Origin: Pseudomonadota bacterium
GTDB taxonomy: Bacteria > Pseudomonadota > Gammaproteobacteria > Steroidobacterales > Steroidobacteraceae
NCBI GenBank assembly: GCA_003242685.1
Contig: QGVD01000080.1
Span: forward strand, 1-14,545
Length of the DNA stretch: 14,545 bases
Direction: 5' to 3'
Below the pieces are notes generated by a model that worked only from the letters and a program-made list of their open reading frames with translations, ran no database searches and had not been told where the DNA came from. Below are positions 7,173 to 12,775 of this stretch, in pieces. A program made the position numbers and the translations under genes. Every line of letters starts with the position of its first letter. Positions within the stretch are counted from its first letter, which is position 1.

Positions 7173-8342
7173 TCAGAAGTTCACCACGTTGCGTGCGAGC
7201 TCGCCGCCGGGATACCACTGGTAGCCCGCGGCGACGGTGTCGCTCGGCGATCCTTCCGAGTTGAGGATCTTGCGCTGCTCGATGGAAGCGCGGCTCTCCT
7301 CGCCCTTCGGCACGAACTGGGTGCCGTGCGTGCGCAGGTCGACCTCGTTCGCCAGCACCTTGCGGTAGAAGTCGCGGTGACTCTTGAACTGGATCGGCGC
7401 CGGCGCCGCGCCGAGGATCTCGGCCGGATCGCGCCGCTCGTGCTTCTTCATGAGCTCGCGCACCAGATGGAGCTGGCCCAGCTCGTAGTCGAGGAAGCGC
7501 TCCCAGATCGCCTTGATGCGCGGATTGGTCTCCGACTCGACGCAGCTCCAGTAGTCCCAGGCCTCGTTCGCCTCGTGCAGGAGCCACTGCTCGAGCAGCG
7601 ACTCGCCGGGATCCGAGAACGAGCCGTAGTGCGTCACGTGCTGCTCCTCGATGGCGGCGATCTCCGCGTAGAGCTGGCGCGCCACCGGATCGGCGAAGAG
7701 CGGCCCGATGTTCATGTAGTAGTCGTGCGTCTGCATCTCGCCGGCCGTGATCGTCATCGCGTTGAGCTTCGTGGCGAGGGTCGCGCGGGTGCGGTCGTAG
7801 TGCTGGCGGATGTCGTCCGACGGATGGCGGTGCTCGACCGAGGTCGGGCGTCCTGGCGCGATGTCCGTGTACGACTGCAGGATGTTGTTCGCGTCCTTGC
7901 CCTCGAGGCGGTCGAGCAGGGCGGAGTAGCGGTACAGGTGGTCGAAGTCCTCGAGCAGCGCGAAGCGGTACGCCTGGGCGAGATAGGGGTCGGGCTCCTG
8001 CTGCGCGAGTGAGCTCGTCACCTCGATCGCCACCTGCTCGTAGGCGATCGTCGTCTCGATCGGCGACATGTCGGGCGAGAGCAGCCAGTTCACCTGGGTC
8101 TGCTGGAAGTGATCCACGCGGCGCGCGAGCGCGAGCGGCAGCCTCAGCTCGCCGTTCGAGGCGCGCGCGGCGAAGTGCTTGAACAGCACCGACTCGTGCT
8201 CGATGCCGTTCATGAGGATGATGCGCACGCGCGTGAACGCGTCGTCGTCGAGCTTGCTGATCGGCTTGCGCACGAGGTCGCGCCAGGTGAAGCGCTGCTC
8301 GTCGAGCGGAGTGCCCGAGTCCTTGAGGAGATCCAGTGCCAT
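7173..8342 (-). CDS. Large ferritin-like/diiron-type protein of unknown function (389 aa)
   Basis: I do not recognise this protein by name. It is soluble, rich in helices and in Glu/His/Asp/Tyr, and looks like one or two ferritin-like bundles. Candidate ligand helices are NGIEHESVLFKHF (E48, H49, E50), AYEQVAIEV (E102, E107), LLEDFDHLYRYS (E131, H135), AAIEEQHVTHYG (E232-x-x-H235), LHEANEAWDYW (H256, E257, E260) and FLDYELGQLHLV (E287, H292). The first three and last three may be two half-sites or two separate bundles. The C-terminal tail (about 310-389) is different in character and ends GYQWYPGGELARNVVNF. ATG 8342 has a strong Shine-Dalgarno (GAAAGGAA, complement of 8348-8355). It is the first gene of a pair with the smaller ferritin-like gene, divergent from gltA, so the two products probably act together. 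Metal binding is inferred only. Confidence 0.7.
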   Translation of the reverse strand: MALDLLKDSGTPLDEQRFTWRDLVRKPISKLDDDAFTRVRIILMNGIEHESVLFKHFAARASNGELRLPLALARRVDHFQQTQVNWLLSPDMSPIETTIAYEQVAIEVTSSLAQQEPDPYLAQAYRFALLEDFDHLYRYSALLDRLEGKDANNILQSYTDIAPGRPTSVEHRHPSDDIRQHYDRTRATLATKLNAMTITAGEMQTHDYYMNIGPLFADPVARQLYAEIAAIEEQHVTHYGSFSDPGESLLEQWLLHEANEAWDYWSCVESETNPRIKAIWERFLDYELGQLHLVRELMKKHERRDPAEILGAAPAPIQFKSHRDFYRKVLANEVDLRTHGTQFVPKGEESRASIEQRKILNSEGSPSDTVAAGYQWYPGGELARNVVNF

Positions 8343-8606
8343 GGGCGTTCCTTTCCTTGGCTGTTGACGGCGGCGTCGGGACCGGTGTCGCCGTGGTCAG
8401 CAATCGCCATACCATCGAGGAGGAGGGCGCCGCGCCCTGCGCTTCGGGAACTGATCCGCTCCGGGAGAATCTTCATCGACGGGATGCGGACGCGAGCGAG
8501 GGCGAGCGCAGCGGTGGACTGCCTTGATTCCGCGCGCGTACCATGTAACCCTCGCTCCCGCTCCCGCTCTCACTCCCTACGGCGAGCGTCCAGGAAGCAA
8601 CAGCCC
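8343..8606. promoter_or_regulatory. Divergent intergenic region between the ferritin-like pair and gltA
   Basis: These 264 bases must hold the promoters of two divergent units. No strong promoter was found in either direction; TTGATT at 8524-8529 is a possible -35 for gltA, but the matching -10 is poor. The stretch just before gltA is a run of CTCCCGCTC-like pyrimidine repeats. Small open frames here have no recognisable content. Confidence 0.4.
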
Positions 8607-9905
8607 ATGACCGAGAAGAAGTTCGAGCTCGTCGATCGAGCCACAGGCAAGAAGTCCGAACTGCCCGTCCGTTCCGGGACTCTGGGCCCGGCGGTCGTCG
8701 ACATCTCCAATCTCTACAAGGAACACGGCGTCTTCACGTACGACCCCGGCTTCGTCGCCACGGCGTCGACGGAGAGCAAGATCACCTACATCGACGGGGA
8801 CGCCGGAATACTGCTCTACCGCGGCTACCCGATCGAGCAGCTCGCCGAGAAGAGCACGTTCATGGAGGTGGCCTACCTGCTCCTGCACGGGGAGCTGCCG
8901 ACGCGCAAGCAGCTCGACGAGTTCACGTCGAACATCCGTTATCACACGATGATCAACGAGACGCTGCTGCGCTTCTTCAACGGCTTCCACCACAACGCGC
9001 ATCCGATGGCGATGGTGTCGGCGGTGGTGGCCTCGATGTCCGCGTTCTATCACGACACGATGGACATCCATAACCCGCGGCACCGGGAGATCTTCGCCCA
9101 TCGCATCATCGCGAAGATTCCGACGATCGCGGCGGCCGCGCACAAGCACTCCGTCGGGCAGCCGTTCGTCTATCCGCGCAACGATCTCGACTACTGCAGC
9201 AACATGCTGCACATGTTCTTCGCGGTGCCCTGCGAGCCGTACCAGGTCGATCCGATCGCCGCGAAGGCGCTCGATCTGCTCTTCATCCTGCATGCGGACC
9301 ACGAGCAGAACGCGAGCACGTCCACCGTGCGCCTCGCTGGCAGCACGGGCGCGAATCCGTACGCGGCCATCTCGGCCGGCGTGTCGGCTCTCTGGGGACC
9401 GGCGCACGGCGGCGCCAACGAGGCGGTGCTCAACATGCTCGAGCAGATCGGCACCGTCGACAACATTCCCAAGTACCTCGCGATGGTGAAGGACAAGTCC
9501 AGCCACTTCCGGCTGATGGGCTTCGGCCATCGCGTGTACAAGAATTTCGACCCGCGCGCCAAGATCATCCGCGAGATGTGCCACAAGGTCCTGGCGCGGC
9601 TCGGGCGCTCGGACAACCCGCTCTTCGAGCTCGCGCTGCGGCTCGAGGAGATCGCGCTCAAGGACGAGTACTTCATCTCCCGCAAGCTCTACCCGAACGT
9701 CGATTTCTACTCGGGCATCATCTACAGCGCGATCGGCATTCCCCGCTCGATGTTCACGGTGATGTTCGCCATCGCCCGCACGGTGGGCTGGGTGGCGCAC
9801 TGGCAGGAGATGATCTCGGACCCGACGATGCGCATCGGGCGCCCGCGGCAGCTGTACACGGGACCGGCGCGCCGCGATTATGTCGATCTGTCGAAACGCG
9901 GCTGA
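8607..9905 (+). CDS. gltA: Citrate synthase, type I (hexameric, NADH-type)
   Basis: This enzyme condenses acetyl-CoA with oxaloacetate to citrate, the entry step of the TCA cycle, in the cytoplasm. The 432-residue length and the signature blocks HADHEQNASTSTVR, WGPAHGGANEAVL and GFGHRVYKNFDPRA are typical of proteobacterial type I GltA. The catalytic triad is intact: H267 (GPAHGG), H308 (GFGHR) and D366 (YPNVDFYSG), equivalent to E. coli H264, H305 and D362. The N-terminal ~50 residues carry the usual beta domain (FTYDPGF, STESKITYIDGDAGILLYRGYPI). ATG 8607 is chosen because family similarity begins there (MTEKKFELVD) and AGGAAG at 8592-8597 precedes it; the frame is open further upstream without homology. 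A methylcitrate synthase is less likely because that family is shorter and lacks this N-terminal domain. Confidence 0.97.
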   Translation: MTEKKFELVDRATGKKSELPVRSGTLGPAVVDISNLYKEHGVFTYDPGFVATASTESKITYIDGDAGILLYRGYPIEQLAEKSTFMEVAYLLLHGELPTRKQLDEFTSNIRYHTMINETLLRFFNGFHHNAHPMAMVSAVVASMSAFYHDTMDIHNPRHREIFAHRIIAKIPTIAAAAHKHSVGQPFVYPRNDLDYCSNMLHMFFAVPCEPYQVDPIAAKALDLLFILHADHEQNASTSTVRLAGSTGANPYAAISAGVSALWGPAHGGANEAVLNMLEQIGTVDNIPKYLAMVKDKSSHFRLMGFGHRVYKNFDPRAKIIREMCHKVLARLGRSDNPLFELALRLEEIALKDEYFISRKLYPNVDFYSGIIYSAIGIPRSMFTVMFAIARTVGWVAHWQEMISDPTMRIGRPRQLYTGPARRDYVDLSKRG

Positions 9906-9916
9906 GCGCAGGGGCG

Positions 9917-9945
9917 GCTGCCGCGACGCGGCGAAGCGCGGCGGC
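9917..9945 (+). terminator. Possible gltA terminator hairpin
   Basis: GCTGCCGCG (9917-9925) pairs with CGCGGCGGC (9937-9945), nine pairs with one G-U, around an 11-base loop, just after the gltA stop. There is no T-run, and GC-rich DNA makes such stems by chance, so confidence is low. Confidence 0.3.
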
Positions 9946-10047
9946 ACCGCCCGGGCATATCCCTTGCTGCGAGCGGCGCGCTGAGCTCGCGCCGCGTCGG
10001 CAACGCTGCGGACGGCACGCGCCACAGGTAAACGACGCGGCACAACG

Positions 10048-11475
10048 ATGCAGGAACCGGTTGCCCGCCCAGCACGTGCCCTGACGACCGCCGACGCGGT
10101 GTTCGTGATCGTCGGCATCGTCATCGGCGCCGGTATCTTCAAGTCGCCCTCGCTGGTGGCTGCCAACAGCGGCAGCGAGCCCGTGATGCTCCTCATGTGG
10201 CTGGCGGGCGGCGTCGTCGCGCTGATCGGCGCGCTGTGCTACGCGGAGCTCGCGAGCACGTATCCGAGTACCGGCGGCGATTACCATTTCCTGCTGCGGG
10301 CGTTCGGACGCGGACCCGCGTTTCTCTTCGCGTGGGCGCGCCTGTCGGTGATGCAGACCGGCTCGATCGCCCTGCTGGCCTTCGTCTTCGGCGACTACGC
10401 GACGGAGATCCTGCCGCTCGGGCCCCATTCCACGGTGATCTACGCCGCTCTGGTCGTCATCGCGCTCACCGGCGTCAATCTCCTCGGCATTCGCGAGGGC
10501 AAGGGCACTCAGCGGCTGTTCACCAGTCTCGAGGTCGCGGGCGTGCTGATCGTGATCGGCGCAGGACTCCTGCTCGCGGGCACGCTCACGCCGGAAACGC
10601 CTGCCGCGGCCGCACAGAGCGATGCACCGGAACATGGCGGCACGTCGACCGCGATCGGGCTTGCAATGGTCTTCGTGCTGCTGACCTTCGGCGGCTGGAA
10701 CGAAGGCGCCTACGTATCCGCCGAAGTACGCGGCAGCGGTCGCGCGCCGATTGCACGGGCGCTGGTGCTCAGCATCTGCCTGATCACGGTGCTCTATCTG
10801 CTGGTGAACCTGGCCTACGTGAGAGTGCTGGGCCTCGAGGGAATGGCCGCTTCGGAAGCCGTCGCCGCCGATGTCATGCAGCGGGTTCTCGGCGAGCACG
10901 GCGCGAACTTCGTGAGCCTCCTCGTCGCGATCAGCGCGCTCACGTCGGCAAACGCCACCATCATCACCGGCGCGCGCTCCAATCATGCGCTCGGCAGCGA
11001 CTTCGCGCTGTTCCGCTTCCTCGGTCACTGGAGCGAGCGCGGCAGCACGCCGCGCAACGCGCTCCTCGTGCAGGGAATCATCACGCTGGTACTGGTGTTC
11101 TTCGGCGCGATCATGCGTTCCGGCTTCCAGACGATGGTGGAGTACACGGCGCCGGTCTTCTGGTTCTTCTTCCTGCTCACGGGGCTCGCGCTGTTCCGTC
11201 TGCGCCGGCGCGATCCCGACATCGAGCGACCGTTCCGTGTGCCGTTCTACCCCGTGACGCCGCTGCTCTTCTGCGCGAGCAGCGCGTACATGCTCTGGTC
11301 GAGTCTCAATTACACCGGCGTCGGTGCCCTCGTAGGTGTCGCCGCGCTGCTCGCCGGGCTGCCGATACTCTGGTTCATGCGCAGACGTGGACCCGCCGTA
11401 CAGGAGAGAGGAGACGACGATGAAGCCAAGGATCGCCGCGCTCGCCTTGGTCGCGAGCATCGGGTTGTCGACTAG
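10048..11475 (+). CDS. APC-superfamily amino acid permease
   Basis: A 475-residue inner-membrane transporter with about twelve hydrophobic segments, of the amino acid-polyamine-organocation superfamily, probably a proton- or antiport-coupled amino acid carrier. The first helix holds the family's unwound substrate-site motif (IVIGAGIFKSPS, GAGIF at residues 27-31). It is followed by GALCYAELASTYPSTGGDYHFL, written here in two parts as CYAELAS and YPSTGGDY, a block shared by LAT-like and cationic/neutral permeases. A hydrophilic alanine-rich loop lies near residues 185-205 (TPETPAAAAQSDAPEHGG). The C-terminal tail after the last helix is very charged. ATG 10048 has only a weak ribosome site (AGG at 10026-10028). 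The gene follows gltA by 142 bases and overlaps the next gene by 56 bases. The substrate cannot be named from sequence. Confidence 0.9.
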   Translation: MQEPVARPARALTTADAVFVIVGIVIGAGIFKSPSLVAANSGSEPVMLLMWLAGGVVALIGALCYAELASTYPSTGGDYHFLLRAFGRGPAFLFAWARLSVMQTGSIALLAFVFGDYATEILPLGPHSTVIYAALVVIALTGVNLLGIREGKGTQRLFTSLEVAGVLIVIGAGLLLAGTLTPETPAAAAQSDAPEHGGTSTAIGLAMVFVLLTFGGWNEGAYVSAEVRGSGRAPIARALVLSICLITVLYLLVNLAYVRVLGLEGMAASEAVAADVMQRVLGEHGANFVSLLVAISALTSANATIITGARSNHALGSDFALFRFLGHWSERGSTPRNALLVQGIITLVLVFFGAIMRSGFQTMVEYTAPVFWFFFLLTGLALFRLRRRDPDIERPFRVPFYPVTPLLFCASSAYMLWSSLNYTGVGALVGVAALLAGLPILWFMRRRGPAVQERGDDDEAKDRRARLGREHRVVD

Positions 11476-12016
11476 TCCTGCTGTACTCGCTCAGGCTGCC
11501 GAACCGGCACGCAAGATGCCGGAAGTGCCTTTCGTCCCGTCGCCGGACGAAGTCGTGAACAAGATGCTCGACGTCGCCAGGGTCGGGAAGAACGACGTCG
11601 TCTACGATCTCGGCTCGGGCGACGGCCGCATCGTGATCGCCGCGGCGAAACGCGGTGCACGCGCCGTCGGCGTCGATATCGATCCCGAGCGCATCAAGGA
11701 AAGCACCGCGAACGCGAAGGAGGCGGGCGTCGAGGATCGCGTGCGGTTCCTCAATCAGGATCTCTTCGACACGGATCTCAGCGAGGCGACGGTCGTCACG
11801 CTGTATCTGCTGCCGCGCGTGAATCTGCGGCTGCGTCCGAAGCTCCTCAGGGAGCTGAAGCCCGGCGCGCGGATCGTCTCGCACTCCTTCGACATGGGCG
11901 AGTGGGAAGCCGACCGCGAGGAGAAGGTCGAGGGACGCACGGTCTATCTGTGGATCGTCCCGAAGGACAAGGAAGCTCTGATGCGCAAGCTCGAACAGAG
12001 CTCCGATTCCGAGTGA
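11420..12016 (+). CDS. Class I SAM-dependent methyltransferase-fold protein with apparent signal peptide
   Basis: A 198-residue protein with a Rossmann methyltransferase core: motif I VVYDLGSGDGR (60-70), acidic end of strand 2 GVDIDPE (84-90), and LNQDLFDTDL (111-120) as the motif for the adenine pocket. The later LYLLPRVNLRLRPKLL and ARIVSHSFDMGEW resemble the FAM173-type protein-lysine methyltransferase group, which is my inference. The N-terminus MKPRIAALALVASIGLSTSP, then AVLAQA, reads as a standard Sec signal peptide with cleavage near residue 24-26, which is strange for an enzyme that needs cytoplasmic SAM. The start is supported by a strong GGAGAGAGGAG ribosome site at 11403-11413. 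An in-frame start upstream at 11336 would lie deep in the permease gene. It overlaps the permease CDS by 56 bases, so the two are probably cotranscribed. The methylation target is unknown. Confidence 0.85.
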   Translation: MKPRIAALALVASIGLSTSPAVLAQAAEPARKMPEVPFVPSPDEVVNKMLDVARVGKNDVVYDLGSGDGRIVIAAAKRGARAVGVDIDPERIKESTANAKEAGVEDRVRFLNQDLFDTDLSEATVVTLYLLPRVNLRLRPKLLRELKPGARIVSHSFDMGEWEADREEKVEGRTVYLWIVPKDKEALMRKLEQSSDSE

Positions 12017-12056
12017 AGCCCTGCCTGATCCGCGCCCGCTCTCACCTGCAATGAGA

Positions 12057-12068
12057 GTGAGCGCTCAC
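12057..12068. repeat. 12-bp perfect palindrome GTGAGCGCTCAC
   Basis: A perfect palindrome in the 3' gap between two convergent genes. Its left side also pairs in another way: CTCTCA at 12039-12044 with TGAGAG at 12052-12057. The core equals the centre of the symmetric LacI-type operator, but its place between two gene ends argues against an operator. Confidence 0.45.
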
Positions 12069-12074
12069 CGCGGC

Positions 12075-12100
12075 CCTCTCCCCGTCGCTGCGGGGAGAGG
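12075..12100. terminator. 10-bp hairpin between convergent genes, repeat of the 6347-6384 type
   Basis: CCTCTCCCCG (12075-12084) pairs perfectly with CGGGGAGAGG (12091-12100) around a TCGCTG loop. The arms share the CCCTCTCCCC / GGGGAGAGG core of the hairpin at 6347-6384. It lies between the methyltransferase-like gene (plus) and the minus-strand gene ending at 12128, and is a likely bidirectional terminator. Confidence 0.6.
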
Positions 12101-12127
12101 TGCCCGGCACGATGAAACCCGATCCGT

Positions 12128-12775
12128 TCAGCCCGCGTCGCGCTGCTCGAGCAGCGCTTCGAGCTCCGCCGCGTTCGCGCGGCGCATCGGCTTGCCGTCC
12201 ACGGGGCTCACGGGCGCCTGGCGGATTCCGTCCGCAGGAAACACCGTCGCCTCGATCGAGTGATCGTCGATCTCGAAGCGCACGCCGGGAAACGCGACGA
12301 CGCGGTCGGCGTTCATCTTGACGCGCTTCTCCGTCACCTCGTGGCGGATCCCTTCGTCCATGAGCTTGATGGCGACCGACTCGGCGTTGTCGGTGAAGAG
12401 GTGCAGCTGAACGTCCGAATGCGGCGTCGCGGTTCCGGTGAGCACGGGACCGACGAGGCGCGGCTCGAACTCGCGCAGCCGCTGCATCGCGCGCAGCGCG
12501 GCGCGGCGCGCCGCGTGCAGCGATTCGACGTGCGATTCGCCGCCGAAGAGCCGCTGATACTCGAAGAGCGCAGCCTCGACTTCCGTGTTCTTCGGAAGCA
12601 CGGCGTTGTCCGTGACACCGAAGCGCTCGGCCGCCTTGCGCTTGGCGACCAGGAAGTCGCGGATGCCGTGCTCGGCCATGATCCGGGCGGCCTCGTTCGC
12701 GAGCGCGCGACGCAGGTTGTCCACGCGTACCGGTCTTCGCTTGCTCATCGTCTCGACTCGGGCGGCTCTCGACAT
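12128..12775 (-). CDS. Conserved-looking protein of unknown function, weak nucleotidyltransferase-like motif
   Basis: I do not recognise this 215-residue protein. It is soluble and charged, with no signal peptide or membrane segment. The N-terminal ~110 residues look helical, beginning with basic SKRRPVRVDNLRRAL and including KRKAAERFGVTD. The middle section VGPVLTGTATPHSDVQLHLFTDN (about residues 108-130, shown here only as key points G-T-A-T, S-D, L-H-L-F) has a spacing reminiscent of the G[ST]..SD.DL motif of minimal nucleotidyltransferases, but the second acidic residue is a glutamine, so activity is doubtful. ATG 12775 overlaps the ponA stop by one base (TGATG), which implies translational coupling. 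A second start, M10 at 12748 (MSKRRPV), with GAG-rich sequence just upstream, is a real alternative. Being downstream of PBP1A it may act in envelope growth, but this is only context. Confidence 0.7.
   Translation of the reverse strand: MSRAARVETMSKRRPVRVDNLRRALANEAARIMAEHGIRDFLVAKRKAAERFGVTDNAVLPKNTEVEAALFEYQRLFGGESHVESLHAARRAALRAMQRLREFEPRLVGPVLTGTATPHSDVQLHLFTDNAESVAIKLMDEGIRHEVTEKRVKMNADRVVAFPGVRFEIDDHSIEATVFPADGIRQAPVSPVDGKPMRRANAAELEALLEQRDAG

Noticed and set aside
6754..8415. 553-codon minus-strand frame overlapping both ferritin-like genes
   Set aside because: It is a frame-shifted shadow of the two real minus-strand genes, with an Arg/Ala-rich composition and no motif.
8425..8437. 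GGGCGCCGCGCCC palindrome in the gltA divergent gap
   Set aside because: Self-complementary GC strings of this size are common at this base composition, and nothing links it to a promoter.
8109..8606. N-terminal extension of the gltA frame
   Set aside because: Citrate synthase similarity begins at 8607 after a good ribosome site; the extension runs antisense through the neighbouring gene.
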